Shown here piece after piece: positions 1 to 8,427 of a stretch of 32,265 nucleotides of DNA; the first letter of the stretch is position 1, and every line of letters starts with the position of its first letter. Source of the DNA: MGBC114844 sp910585855 (GTDB taxonomy: Bacteria; Bacillota; Clostridia; Lachnospirales; Lachnospiraceae); the NCBI GenBank assembly GCA_965646165.1, contig CBFFYP010000057.1, forward strand, positions 1 to 32,265, in the 5' to 3' direction. Below the pieces are notes generated by a model. That model was not told the DNA's origin and made no database searches. It saw nothing but the letters and a program-made list of their open reading frames with translations. The position numbers and the translations under genes are program-made.

Positions 1-470
1 TGTTTCTTGACCCCGGAACAAAAAAGAATGGTATCTAAACCTTGCGAAAGACTTGTTCTGTAATAAAATATAATTTCTACCACTATTCCACTAACAGCAA
101 GAGGTGGTTTGCTCCTGTCCTTTGTCAGCGACTTCGGAGAACGGTTAGAAAGTCTTGGGCTTTTGTGGAAACACCTAGAATTTTTTGCATATCCTGCTTC
201 TATGCAGGGTATGCAAAAAAAGGGGCGTGTTTAGCCCGGATGATAGGGAAGAGGGTGTTTTATGGTTGGTAAAATCTTTCCTTACACTAGTTACGTTTCA
301 CTTGTAGTGAGGGCGAATTGCGCCCCGGTTCGTACGGTTGGATGCACCGAAATCAGAAGCCATAGACTTTCTTACCGTTTGGAGCGGAGCAGGCAAAGGA
401 CAGGAGCAAACCACCTCTGGCGTCCGGTGAAAACCAAAGCCAACTTTTTCTGGCAACATTCTATCTCCAA
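1..470 (-). repeat. Family A foldback repeat A1 (linker plus type 1 unit, cut by window edge)
   Basis: This is a large intergenic foldback, read here in reverse relative to the copies at 18806 and 26581. Bases 1-95 are the linker (TTGACCCCGGAACAAAAAA near its start). Bases 101-417 are a type 1 unit whose arms at 101-124 and 394-417 are perfect 24-bp complements. Inside are a small hairpin around GGGCGAATTGCGCCC (311-325) and a tract near 185-220 where TTTTTTGCATA pairs with TATGCAAAAAA, next to GGGGCGTG/TAGCCC. The arm here reads GAGGTGG/CCACCTC where other copies read GAGGCGG/CCGCCTC, a paired change. A type 2 unit probably lies left of the window. Short frames inside are not considered genes. 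Confidence 0.85.
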
Positions 471-581
471 AAGTTGAATAAAAGATAGAAACAGGATAAA
501 CATACAAAGTTAATATTATAGAAATGGGTCATTCTATAAAAATTTTACTTGGTAAGTTTATCGTGCTCCATCTTAAAATAC

Positions 582-610
582 TTGACAAAACAAAAAGAGA
601 GTGATAGGAT
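582..610 (+). promoter_or_regulatory. cysK promoter
   Basis: TTGACA at 582-587 and TAGGAT at 605-610 are separated by 17 nt. The -35 is perfect and the -10 is weak. A palindrome that also occurs at the rrf2 promoter follows just downstream, which suggests a regulated promoter. Confidence 0.7.
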
Positions 611-624
611 TATAACTAATAAAA

Positions 625-641
625 CCTATGGGAATAATAGG
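625..641. promoter_or_regulatory. Candidate Rrf2-type operator upstream of cysK
   Basis: CCTAT-N7-ATAGG lies within a longer match, AAACCTATG..ATA.TAGG, that recurs at 2241-2256 in the promoter of the Rrf2 gene. Sitting immediately after the -10 of cysK, it would block transcription when bound. Binding by the Rrf2 protein encoded at 1783-2214 is inferred from the shared motif and from the known CymR and IscR control of cysteine genes. Confidence 0.6.
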
Positions 642-676
642 AAATAAAAATTGTCATCATTTAGGAGGAAATCGAT

Positions 677-1606
677 ATGAAAACATTTGATAGAATCACG
701 GATTTAATAGGAAAAACCCCGTTGTTGAAACTGGCGAATTATAAAAAAGAAAAAGCACTTGAAGCGGATATTTACGGAAAACTGGAATATTTTAATCCTG
801 CCGGAAGTGTAAAAGACAGAGTAGCAAAAGCAATGATTGAGGATGCAGAAGCAAAAGGAATGTTAAAACCGGGTTCTGTTATTATCGAACCGACCAGCGG
901 AAATACAGGAATTGGTCTTGCGGCAGCAGCGGCTTCAAAGGGCTATCAAGTAATTCTTACCATGCCGGAAACGATGAGTATAGAACGCCGCAATTTACTG
1001 AAAGCATACGGAGCAAAGCTGGTACTTACTGAGGGAAGCAAAGGGATGAAAGGTGCGATTGAAAAAGCAAATCAGCTTGCTAAGGAAACACCAAACAGTT
1101 TTCTTCCGGGTCAATTTACTAATCCGGCAAATCCTGCGGCACATTACCGTACCACTGGACCAGAGATATGGGAAGATACTGATGGAAAAGTAGATATCTT
1201 TGTAGCAGGGATAGGAACAGGAGGAACGATTTCCGGGGTAGGGGAATATCTGAAAAGCAAAAACCCAGAGATTAAAATTGTAGCTGTTGAACCAGCGGGA
1301 TCACCTGTACTCTCAAAAGGAACAGCCGGACCACATAAGATACAGGGAATTGGAGCCGGATTTGTACCAGATACTTTAAATACCGAAATTTATGACGAAA
1401 TTTTTATTGTAGAAAACGAAGATGCCTTTGAAACCGGCAGGATTCTTGCCAGAAGAGAAGGGGTATTAGTAGGAATTTCTTCCGGGGCGGCTGTCTATGC
1501 TGCAGGAGAATTGGCAAAACGCCCGGAAAACAAAGGAAAGCTAATTGTGGCACTGCTGCCGGATACAGGAGAACGCTATCTTTCCACTCCTATGTTTGTG
1601 GATTAG
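677..1606 (+). CDS. cysK: Cysteine synthase (O-acetylserine sulfhydrylase)
   Basis: This cytoplasmic PLP enzyme makes cysteine from O-acetylserine and sulfide. The 309-residue length is normal for CysK. The PLP lysine is K46 in GSVKDR, the substrate loop PTSGNTG is at about 72-78, and the phosphate-binding GIGTGGTISG glycine loop lies near residue 180. The start has a strong AGGAGG 9 nt upstream. It is transcribed alone from a promoter carrying an Rrf2-type palindrome and is followed by foldback repeat B1. It is the natural sink for sulfide made by the sulfite reductase at 6256. CysM-like or cystathionine beta-synthase-like activity is a less likely alternative. No serine acetyltransferase gene is in the window. 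Confidence 0.96.
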   Translation: MKTFDRITDLIGKTPLLKLANYKKEKALEADIYGKLEYFNPAGSVKDRVAKAMIEDAEAKGMLKPGSVIIEPTSGNTGIGLAAAAASKGYQVILTMPETMSIERRNLLKAYGAKLVLTEGSKGMKGAIEKANQLAKETPNSFLPGQFTNPANPAAHYRTTGPEIWEDTDGKVDIFVAGIGTGGTISGVGEYLKSKNPEIKIVAVEPAGSPVLSKGTAGPHKIQGIGAGFVPDTLNTEIYDEIFIVENEDAFETGRILARREGVLVGISSGAAVYAAGELAKRPENKGKLIVALLPDTGERYLSTPMFVD

Positions 1607-1624
1607 GGGGATGGATTTGGGAGC

Positions 1625-1765
1625 GCTGAAAGCGGAAGGAAGGTTCATTCTGGGTCATCATTTCCCGTCGGCACTTAGGCACGGTATTTTCGTGCCTTAT
1701 GTGTCCGCTACGAAGAAATGCTAAGCGCAAGTGAACTCAGAATGAACCTTCCTTCCGCTTTCAGT
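1625..1765 (+). repeat. Family B foldback repeat B1
   Basis: The left arm 1625-1652 (GCTGAAAGCGG...) pairs with 1738-1765 over 27 perfect base pairs plus a G-T end pair. The core between them carries the family's conserved stretch: TCATCATTTCCCGTCGGCAC, then TTAGGCACG, then CGTGCCTTATGTGTCCGC. The core can fold into its own inner hairpins. It fills the gap between the convergent cysK and rrf2 genes and could act as a bidirectional barrier to transcription. The flank GTCCGATATGGAAA after the arm is shared with copies B2 and B4. Confidence 0.88.
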
Positions 1766-1782
1766 GTCCGATATGGAAACAA

Positions 1783-2214
1783 TTAAATGATATAATTATT
1801 GGTGCTGCATTTTTGTTCTAGAATGTCTTGAAGTGTAATTCCATCCAGATATTCATTGATAACAGTGGAAAGCCCTTGCCAGACAGGAAGCATCGAACAT
1901 TCTTCTCTGCGTTCACAGGAGATTGGATCTTCTTCTAGACAGGCAACGGGAGAGAGGTTTCCTTCTGTCAGACGAAGAATTTCTCCGACGGTATATTTTT
2001 CAGGGCTTTTAGCAAGCTGATAGCCTCCCTGAGCACCACGGGTTGTTTTTAAGATACCAGAATTATTAAAAATAGGTATGATTTGTTCTAAATATTTTTT
2101 TGAGATATGCTGACGTTTTGCAATATCTTTTAAGGCGATAAAACCGCAGTTTTGATGTTCTACCAAGTCAAGCAGCATACGCATAGCATAGCGTCCTTTT
2201 GTTGAAATTTTCAT
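1783..2214 (-). CDS. Rrf2-family transcriptional regulator with three-cysteine cluster site
   Basis: This 143-residue protein begins MKISTKGRYAMRMLLDL, the typical Rrf2 winged-helix start, and has the wing motif GGYQLAKSP near residue 65. It carries C92-x7-C100-x5-C106, resembling the iron-sulfur ligand region of IscR and NsrR. The spacing is not the exact C-x5-C-x5-C of E. coli IscR, and an additional C23 is present. B. subtilis CymR lacks this cluster, so this protein may sense Fe-S status or sulfide while doing a CymR-like job. It is divergent from the LysR gene at 2306. Its promoter overlaps a palindrome also found at cysK, which predicts self-repression and cysK control. Confidence 0.92.
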   Translation of the reverse strand: MKISTKGRYAMRMLLDLVEHQNCGFIALKDIAKRQHISKKYLEQIIPIFNNSGILKTTRGAQGGYQLAKSPEKYTVGEILRLTEGNLSPVACLEEDPISCERREECSMLPVWQGLSTVINEYLDGITLQDILEQKCSTNNYII

Positions 2215-2240
2215 GAAAAACCCCCTATTTGTAGAATAAT

Positions 2241-2272
2241 CCTATAATAACATAGGTTTAGTAGGTTTTCAA
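2241..2272 (-). promoter_or_regulatory. rrf2 promoter with overlapping operator
   Basis: On the minus strand TTGAAA (2267-2272) and TATTAT (2244-2249) are 17 nt apart. The palindrome CCTAT-N6-ATAGG (2241-2256) covers the -10 and part of the spacer, an arrangement that suits autorepression. The same palindrome lies at 625-641 before cysK. Confidence 0.65.
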
Positions 2273-2305
2273 GAGATAGATATAGATTAGAAAGGGAAAT
2301 ATTTT

Positions 2306-3265
2306 ATGACCTTACAGCAATTAAATTATGTGATTACTATATCGGAAGCGGGTTCGCTCAATAAAGCTGCCGAAATATTGTATGTATCCCAGCCTTCTCT
2401 TACCAGTGCGCTGCAAGAATTAGAAAAGGAACTGGGGATTATTATTTTTCGCCGCAGCGGCAGGGGAGTCACACTGACCAATGATGGGGTTGAATTTTTA
2501 ACTTATGCCAGACAAGTCTATCAGCAGTATGAAACTTTAATGGAAAAATATGGGAAATCAGGGACATTAAAAAAGAAATTTGGTGTTTCTGCTCAGCATT
2601 ATTCTTTTGCTGTAAAAACGTTTGTGGAGGTAGTAAAACAATTTAATACAGCAGAATACGAATTTGCTATTCGAGAAACAAAGACAAGAGAAGTTATTGA
2701 AGATGTCAGTACATTGAGAAGTGAGATTGGTATTCTCTATCTTAATAATTTTAATCGTGCTGTTTTGGTAAAGCTGTTTCAAACAAATGATTTGGAATTT
2801 CATAAATTGATAGACTGTCATGCCTATGTCTATCTTTGGAGGGGACATCCTTTGGCGCAGTGTACATCCATACGGACGGAACAGCTAAGAGAATATCCCT
2901 GTCTTTCCTTTGAACAGGGCGGAAACGGCTCTTTTTATTTTGCAGAGGAAATTCTTAGTACAAGAGAGTATCTGCGGACAATCAAGGCAAATGATCGGGC
3001 TACCATGCTGAATCTTATGATTGGATTAAATGGCTATACACTTTGTTCTGGCATTATCTGTGAGGAGTTAAACGGAACAGAGTATCGTGCCGTGCCATTT
3101 GAAACCAATCAGAAAGATACAGACGGTCAGATGGAAATTGGATATATTGTGAAAAAAAATCAGATGCTCAGTAAAATCGGTGATTTATATATCAAAGAAA
3201 TAAAACAGTATTTACAAAAGCAGGAAGAGATTAATCGGCAGACAGGGATAGAACCATATCTGTAA
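2306..3265 (+). CDS. LysR-family transcriptional regulator
   Basis: A 319-residue LysR protein. Residues 1-60 form the N-terminal winged helix-turn-helix (LNKAAEILYVSQPSLTSALQ), followed by a linker helix and a periplasmic-binding-like effector domain from about residue 90. AAAGGG lies about 9 nt before the ATG. The gene is divergent from rrf2 and converges on the next LysR gene, overlapping its 3' end by 35 bp. The neighbourhood (cysK, sulfite reductase) suggests it senses a sulfur metabolite such as O-acetylserine, sulfate or sulfite, as CysB and CysL do. That is inference; the effector pocket gives no specific clue by eye. Confidence 0.9.
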   Translation: MTLQQLNYVITISEAGSLNKAAEILYVSQPSLTSALQELEKELGIIIFRRSGRGVTLTNDGVEFLTYARQVYQQYETLMEKYGKSGTLKKKFGVSAQHYSFAVKTFVEVVKQFNTAEYEFAIRETKTREVIEDVSTLRSEIGILYLNNFNRAVLVKLFQTNDLEFHKLIDCHAYVYLWRGHPLAQCTSIRTEQLREYPCLSFEQGGNGSFYFAEEILSTREYLRTIKANDRATMLNLMIGLNGYTLCSGIICEELNGTEYRAVPFETNQKDTDGQMEIGYIVKKNQMLSKIGDLYIKEIKQYLQKQEEINRQTGIEPYL

Positions 3266-4115
3266 AATCCTGCATTTGAGAGGTAACAGGGCGGCTGTTG
3301 TGATAGCAGAGATAAAAGTAGCGCTTCATAGATACTCCTTCTACAGGGCAGGCAACAATATCGCCACTGTCAACATATTCTTTGATACACCGATAGGACA
3401 AGACGCCAAGTCCTAAATTGTGGCGTACCGCATCTACAATAGCGCAGCGGCTGCTACATTCCCATTTTGTGATAAAAGGAATATGATGGGTTTGCATAAT
3501 CGTTTCGAAGATCGCTCGAGTGCCGCTGCCTTTTTCCCTCATAATAAAATTTTGATGCCGCAGATCCTCCATTGTAACGGAGGATTTGGAGGCAAATGGA
3601 TGGTTTTTTCCGCAAATCAGACATAGATAGTCTTCTAAAACAGGTTTTGTAATAATTTCCTGACGGACAATAATACCTTCTACTAAGGCAATGTCTAGTT
3701 CGTTATGAATCATTCGGTGTTCGATTATTTTTGTATTGTCCACAAAGACGTTGATATCAATATCCGGGTGTTTTTTGATAAGGTTTTCTGCCAGTGTTCC
3801 CATTAGGGTATTGCCTATGGTAAGGGTAGCACCGATACGCAGGGGGCGGACTGCATTGATATGTTTCATGGATTGTTCAAGCTGTTCATGAATAGCAATA
3901 ATTTCACGGGCATTGTCAAGTAAGAGCAGTCCTGCCGGTGTGATTTTCAGTTCTTTGGAAATCCGTTCAAAGAGGGAAGTTTGGTATTCGGATTCTAGTT
4001 CGGAAATTACCTGACTGACGGTAGGCTGAGAAATATAGAGCCTTTTGGCTGCTTCACTCATTTTTTTATATTCCGCAACAGCGATAAAAGTTTTTAATTG
4101 TTTTAAGGTTGCCAT
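3231..4115 (-). CDS. LysR-family transcriptional regulator (CysL/YeiE-like)
   Basis: A 294-residue LysR regulator with the N-terminal helix-turn-helix MSEAAKRLYISQPTVSQVIS and an effector domain starting RPLRIGATLTIGNTL, a pattern seen in the CysL/YeiE group. The start at 4115 is chosen because GGAGG lies 8 nt upstream; an ATG five codons earlier overlaps that ribosome site. It is divergent from the CoA-disulfide reductase, sulfite reductase and exporter block, and a LysR-like palindrome lies between. In E. coli YeiE is encoded beside the YeiH exporter, and B. subtilis CysL activates sulfite reductase. Together these make regulation of the downstream sulfite genes the best guess. The last 35 bp overlap the facing LysR gene. 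Confidence 0.9.
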   Translation of the reverse strand: MATLKQLKTFIAVAEYKKMSEAAKRLYISQPTVSQVISELESEYQTSLFERISKELKITPAGLLLLDNAREIIAIHEQLEQSMKHINAVRPLRIGATLTIGNTLMGTLAENLIKKHPDIDINVFVDNTKIIEHRMIHNELDIALVEGIIVRQEIITKPVLEDYLCLICGKNHPFASKSSVTMEDLRHQNFIMREKGSGTRAIFETIMQTHHIPFITKWECSSRCAIVDAVRHNLGLGVLSYRCIKEYVDSGDIVACPVEGVSMKRYFYLCYHNSRPVTSQMQDFTDMVLSLSAD

Positions 4116-4216
4116 GTTTAAGACCTCCAAGCTATAATTTGTGATAAAAATAACTAGTTGTAAATCGATTAATTTCTTTTAAAGGAATAATAAAAGCTAG
4201 GAAAAATATGATGTCT

Positions 4217-4232
4217 ATAGGTAAATCCCTAT
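4217..4232. promoter_or_regulatory. Candidate LysR box upstream of the CoA-disulfide reductase gene
   Basis: ATAGG-N6-CCTAT lies in the 216-bp gap between the divergent LysR gene (start 4115) and the reductase (start 4332), about 100 bp from each. Its inverted symmetry and position fit a LysR site controlling both genes. The half-sites resemble the Rrf2 motif in reversed order, so either regulator could bind. Confidence 0.4.
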
Positions 4233-4331
4233 TCTATCATTTGAATTTTACTATTTTACCTTCTATTTATCAAGTGTTATTATTAAATTATTAACAAATA
4301 CCGTTTTATGGTAGAAGAAGGAGGAAAGAGA

Positions 4332-5954
4332 ATGAAGGTACTAGTACTTGGCGGTGTTGCTGCCGGAACAAAGGTAGCGGCAAAGTTGATGAGGGAAGAT
4401 CGCAGCAATGAAGTTATTGTATTAAACAAAGGAAAAAATATTTCCTATGCAGGATGCGGTCTGCCTTATTATGTAGGACATGTAATTGAGGATAAGGAAC
4501 AGTTGATTGTGAATACGCCGCAGAAGTATTCTAAATTGACGGGAGTAACCGTACTGACGGAAACGGAAGCGGTAAAAGTAGATTCGGCAGCAAAAAAGGT
4601 GACGGCAGTAGATACAAATACAAAAGAAGAGAAAGATTATGCCTATGATAAGTTGGTAATCGCAGTAGGGGCAAGTCCGATAAAGCCTCCAATCGAAGGT
4701 TGTGACTTAGAAAATGTATTTTTTGTAAGAACCCCAGAAGATGCCATTGGACTTCGAGATATTGTAGATACCGGAACAATAAAAAAAGCTGTAGTAGTCG
4801 GTGCAGGATATATTGGATTAGAGATTGCAGAAAACTTAAAACTACAGGGAATCCGTCCATTTGTATTGGATATGGCACCTCATGCACTTCCGGGTTTTGA
4901 CAATGAGATGGCAGAGTACATAGAAGGAAAACTTCAGGAAAGCGGAATTCCAGTTATAACCGGGGTAACAGTAACAGGAATAGAAGGAAATGGTAAGGTA
5001 GAAAAAGTAATTACCAATAAAAAGGCATATAAAGCCGATTTAGTAGTATTGAGTGCAGGGATTCGTCCAAATACCGCATTTTTGGAAGGAAGCGGAATTG
5101 AAATGGTAAAGGGGACAATTCTTACAAATGAACTGGGAGAAACCAACATTCCAGATATCTATGCGGCAGGGGATTGTGCTATGGTACATCATGCTCTGAC
5201 CGGAAAACCGGCTTGGTCGCCTATGGGATCGACAGCAAATATCAGCGGGCGGCTGATTGCACAAAATATAATGGGAGCAAAACTTGGATATCGTGGCGTA
5301 TTGGGTACAGCAGTTTGTAAACTTCCGGGTATGAATGTAGGAAGAACTGGACTGACAGAGGCACAAGCCGCAGCAGAAGGATTCTGTCCAGTCAGTGTAA
5401 TTACCGTGGTAGATGATAAAGCCCATTATTTTCCGGGAGCAGGATCTTTTGTAGTAAAAATGATTGCAGATAAAGATACGCTTCGTCTGCTGGGAGTACA
5501 GGTAATCGGAGCAGGTGCAGTAGATAAAGTGGTAGATATTGCTGTAACAGGAATTATGTTAAAAGGAACTCTTCCTGATTTAGCAGATATGGATCTGGCT
5601 TATGCCCCTCCTTTCTCTACAGCGATTCATCCATTCGAGCATACATTAAATGTGCTGATGAATAAAATCAGCGGAAAGTTTGACACCTTTACTCCTGTGG
5701 AGTATGCAAAAGGAGCAGCAGAAGGATATAAAGTAGTGGATGCTTGTTTAGCACCTTCGATTGAGGGTGCGCCTTATGTAGACTTAACTACTGTAGAAGG
5801 TTTAGTAGAGGGACTTGATCCGCAGGAGAAGATTCTTCTTGTATGCAACAAAGGAAAGAGAGCTTATTTGCTGCAGAATCGGCTGAAATATTATGGGTAT
5901 CAAAATACTAAGGTGTTAGAAGGCGGAATTACCTTTAATGAGGTGACAGTATAA
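4332..5954 (+). CDS. FAD/NAD(P)-dependent CoA-disulfide/persulfide reductase with rhodanese domain
   Basis: A 540-residue pyridine nucleotide-disulfide reductase of the single-cysteine CoADR family fused to a rhodanese domain. The FAD motif GGVAAGTKVAAKL opens the protein. The redox cysteine is C42 in SYAGCGLPYYVG, the NAD motif VVVGAGYIGLEIAENL follows at about 157-172, and the second FAD motif is DIYAAGDCA. The dimerisation domain ends near residue 450. The C-terminal rhodanese-like domain has its cysteine at about C505 in VCNKGKRAY; its front half is short compared with free rhodaneses. Relatives reduce CoA persulfide or polysulfide with NADH, releasing sulfide. Start 4332 has GGAGGAAAGAGA before it; an earlier ATG at 4308 lacks a site. 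It leads into the sulfite reductase block. Confidence 0.92.
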   Translation: MKVLVLGGVAAGTKVAAKLMREDRSNEVIVLNKGKNISYAGCGLPYYVGHVIEDKEQLIVNTPQKYSKLTGVTVLTETEAVKVDSAAKKVTAVDTNTKEEKDYAYDKLVIAVGASPIKPPIEGCDLENVFFVRTPEDAIGLRDIVDTGTIKKAVVVGAGYIGLEIAENLKLQGIRPFVLDMAPHALPGFDNEMAEYIEGKLQESGIPVITGVTVTGIEGNGKVEKVITNKKAYKADLVVLSAGIRPNTAFLEGSGIEMVKGTILTNELGETNIPDIYAAGDCAMVHHALTGKPAWSPMGSTANISGRLIAQNIMGAKLGYRGVLGTAVCKLPGMNVGRTGLTEAQAAAEGFCPVSVITVVDDKAHYFPGAGSFVVKMIADKDTLRLLGVQVIGAGAVDKVVDIAVTGIMLKGTLPDLADMDLAYAPPFSTAIHPFEHTLNVLMNKISGKFDTFTPVEYAKGAAEGYKVVDACLAPSIEGAPYVDLTTVEGLVEGLDPQEKILLVCNKGKRAYLLQNRLKYYGYQNTKVLEGGITFNEVTV

Positions 5955-5970
5955 ATTTAATATCTGCAGG

Positions 5971-6162
5971 GGGGACGCCGGAATCCCAAGGGATGTCTGC
6001 ACCGAGTCCGCTTGCGCTTAGCATTTCCTATTTTCATAGCGGACACATAAGGCACGAAAACACAGCAATACCGTGCCTAAGTGCCAACGGGAAATGATGA
6101 CCTTTTGCAGACCTCTCTTGGGATTCCGGCTGTGTACTCCAGACGGTTCGCATCTGGCGTCC
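5971..6162 (-). repeat. Family B foldback repeat B2 with a family A-like end
   Basis: Inverted relative to B1. Arms GCCGGAATCCCAAG (5977-5990) and CTTGGGATTCCGGC (6117-6130) are perfect complements, and GTCTGCA/TGCAGAC extends the stem after a small internal loop. The conserved core (TAAGGCACG, ACCGTGCCTAAGTGCC, GGGAAATGATGACC) lies inside. An outer GGACGCC (5973-5979) pairs with GGCGTCC (6156-6162), and the 3' end CTGGCGTCC is the terminus seen in family A. It fills the gap between the reductase and the sulfite reductase genes. Confidence 0.85.
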
Positions 6163-6255
6163 GATGTGGAAATACAACATTAGATATCAGGATTTATTTT
6201 GTTTGTTATGGAATAGTAATACTTAAAAATTGATAAAAAATAGGAGGAAAGAAAC

Positions 6256-7206
6256 ATGGCATGTACAATTAAACCAGAAGAGATTAAACGGGTAAAGGCA
6301 CTTGGATTTTTAAATAATAAGGGCACAGATTTGTTTAATGCACGAATTATTACTGTAAACGGAAAGATTTCTGCAGAGCAGGCAAAGGTGATTGCTGAGG
6401 CAGCGGAAAAGTATGGCAGCGGCGAAGTAGAGTTTACTACACGTCTTACTGTGGAAGTGAGAGGGGTTCATTTTGATAATATTGAGCCGTTTCGGGAGTA
6501 TATTGCTAAGGCAGGATTAGAAACCGGAGGGACGGGTTCTTTGGTGCGTCCGGTGGTAGCCTGCAAGGGAACAACTTGTCAGTATGGGCTTTATGATACA
6601 TTTGCTCTGTCTGAAAAGATTCATGAGCGTTTTTATAAGGGTTATCGTACAGTAAAGCTGCCTCATAAGTTTAAGATTGCGACAGGAGGATGTCCAAATA
6701 ACTGTGTAAAGCCGGATTTGAATGATTTGGGTATTGTTGGTCAGATGATTCCAAATGTAGATGAAGATATGTGTAATGGGTGTAAGAAGTGTCAGGTAGA
6801 AACTGCCTGTCCGATGAAGGCAGCAAAGATGGAAGATGGTACGATTGCGATTGATGCAGAAACATGTAATAACTGCGGGCGTTGTATCGCATCTTGTCCG
6901 TTTGATGTAATTGAAGACGGTACACCGGGATATCGGATTTATATTGGCGGAAGATGGGGAAAGAAAGTGGCACATGGACAGCCTTTATCGAAGATTTTTA
7001 CTACAGAGGAAGAACTTTTAGATACTGTGGAGAAGGCAATTTTGTTGTTCCGTGAGCAGGGAAAGACGGGAGAACGTTTTGCTGATACGATTGCAAGAAT
7101 TGGATTTGAGGAAGTGGAAAAGCAGCTTCTTTCAAATGAGATTTTAGAGAGAAAACAAGAAATTTTGGATGCACAGCTTCATTTGGTTGGAGGAGCTACC
7201 TGTTAG
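6256..7206 (+). CDS. Siroheme sulfite reductase with two [4Fe-4S] ferredoxin sites (AsrC-like)
   Basis: A 316-residue dissimilatory-type sulfite/nitrite reductase subunit. Residues 1-95 are the ferredoxin-like substrate-binding half. The siroheme/[4Fe-4S] ligands are C103 and C108 (CKGTTC) and C146 and C150 (GGCPNNC). An inserted ferredoxin domain has C173-x2-C176-x2-C179-x5-C185 and C204-x2-C207-x2-C210-x3-C214, the layout of AsrC and related clostridial sulfite reductases. It reduces sulfite to sulfide with six electrons. No AsrA or AsrB partner lies beside it, so ferredoxin or another donor must feed it. The AGGAGG site is 9 nt before the ATG. The exporter gene follows after 20 bp. The hem genes downstream supply its siroheme precursor. 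Confidence 0.93.
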   Translation: MACTIKPEEIKRVKALGFLNNKGTDLFNARIITVNGKISAEQAKVIAEAAEKYGSGEVEFTTRLTVEVRGVHFDNIEPFREYIAKAGLETGGTGSLVRPVVACKGTTCQYGLYDTFALSEKIHERFYKGYRTVKLPHKFKIATGGCPNNCVKPDLNDLGIVGQMIPNVDEDMCNGCKKCQVETACPMKAAKMEDGTIAIDAETCNNCGRCIASCPFDVIEDGTPGYRIYIGGRWGKKVAHGQPLSKIFTTEEELLDTVEKAILLFREQGKTGERFADTIARIGFEEVEKQLLSNEILERKQEILDAQLHLVGGATC

Positions 7207-7226
7207 TTTGGAGGAAGGAATTTGGG

Positions 7227-8276
7227 ATGAATTCAAAGAAAAAATATGGTGCAATTTTATTGTGTCTGGTGATTGGTTTTTTGGCAACGAAATCTACGGA
7301 TTTGCAGAAGACAATGTTTCATCGTGTGGTAATGGGCGGACCTATGGTGGCATTGTTGGTTTCTATGATTATTTGCAATATTATGCCTGCATTGGATAAG
7401 GATTTTAAGGAGGGAACTACTTACAGCAGTAAGCAGTTTTTAAACTGGGGAATTATTTTAACGGGAGGTACGTTGAGCTTTGCTTCTATTCTTGGAACTG
7501 GAGTAAAGGCACTTCCATTGATTCTTTTTAATATTTGTCTTTCTTTTGCTGTAGCTTTGCTGGTAGGAGGAAAGATTGGAGTAACAAAAAATACTTCTGT
7601 ACTGGTAGGAGGCGGAACTTGTATCTGCGGTGGTACGGCGATTGCTACATTAAGCCGGATTATTAAGGCAACGGACGCAGAGATTGCATTTGGAATGGCA
7701 GCTATCTTTTTATTTGACACGATTTCTGCGTTTTCTTATCCTTATATCGCACCGCTGCTTGGGTTTACGGATAATCAGTTTGCTTTTGTAGCAGGTACGG
7801 CAATTAATGATACTTCTTCTGTAGCAGGAGCGCAGGCAACGTATCAGGCAATGATTGGAAATCCTGATTTTAACGGAGCTTTAAATGTAAAGCTGGTACG
7901 TACAACTATGCTGATTTTTGTAGCGGTTGTTTGGACGGTTTTAATGGCACGGGAAGAGAAAAAGAGCAGCAGATCAAGCAGCAATAATAGTATCTTTGCA
8001 GTAGTAAAGAAAACATTTCCAATGTTTATTTTATGGTTTGTGGTAATGGCAGGGTTAAATACATATGGTGTATTTTCACCGAAAGGAATTGATCTTTTGA
8101 CAACAGCAAGTAAGTTTTTATTTGCATCTGCTTTAGCAGGGGTAGGATTTAAGATTAAATTTAAGGATGTATTTTCAAAAGGGTTAAAGCCGATTGCTTT
8201 GGGCGGAATTACTTGGGCATGTGTGGCGGCTTCTTCCTATTTGTTTGCATTTGCATTTGCAGGTTATATTGGATAG
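7227..8276 (+). CDS. yeiH: YeiH/UPF0324-family putative sulfate exporter
   Basis: A 349-residue membrane protein with about 9-10 hydrophobic segments and the family's glycine-rich signature VGGGTCICGGTAIATLSRII near residues 125-145. The first ATG follows GGAGGAAGG. It lies 20 bp after the sulfite reductase stop, so the two are probably one transcript. Family members are annotated as putative sulfate exporters, and in E. coli yeiH sits next to the LysR gene yeiE. The link with sulfite reductase and the CysL/YeiE-like regulator at 3231 suggests transport of sulfite, sulfide or another sulfur anion. The substrate is not proven by the sequence. Confidence 0.9.
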   Translation: MNSKKKYGAILLCLVIGFLATKSTDLQKTMFHRVVMGGPMVALLVSMIICNIMPALDKDFKEGTTYSSKQFLNWGIILTGGTLSFASILGTGVKALPLILFNICLSFAVALLVGGKIGVTKNTSVLVGGGTCICGGTAIATLSRIIKATDAEIAFGMAAIFLFDTISAFSYPYIAPLLGFTDNQFAFVAGTAINDTSSVAGAQATYQAMIGNPDFNGALNVKLVRTTMLIFVAVVWTVLMAREEKKSSRSSSNNSIFAVVKKTFPMFILWFVVMAGLNTYGVFSPKGIDLLTTASKFLFASALAGVGFKIKFKDVFSKGLKPIALGGITWACVAASSYLFAFAFAGYIG

Positions 8277-8303
8277 AAATGTGTTGATTTTTTGGTGGGA
8301 GGG

Positions 8304-8375
8304 AGGACGCTGAAAGAAAAAGAAAGGTCTATTCCGGGCTCGGCGTAGACCTTCTTTTCAATTTTGGCGTTTTCC
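8304..8375 (+). repeat. Short core-less family B hairpin B3
   Basis: GGACGCTGAAAG near 8304-8315, then AGAAAGGTCTA, pairs imperfectly with TAGACCTTCTTTTC and TTTTGGCGT (8345-8370). The outer sequence matches the family B terminus GGGGACGCTGAAAG, but the conserved 100-bp core is absent. This looks like a deletion derivative. It follows yeiH directly and may help end that transcript. Confidence 0.6.
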
Positions 8376-8427
8376 CCAAGAAAAACCTTTTATTATGATT
8401 TTATAGGGGAATTGGATTTATGGGCGT

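Noticed and set aside
6517..6975. Long minus-strand frames opposite sulfite reductase, and similar ones opposite hemC, flagellin and lysC.
   Set aside because: Composition shadows of well-supported plus-strand genes with no start sites or family motifs.
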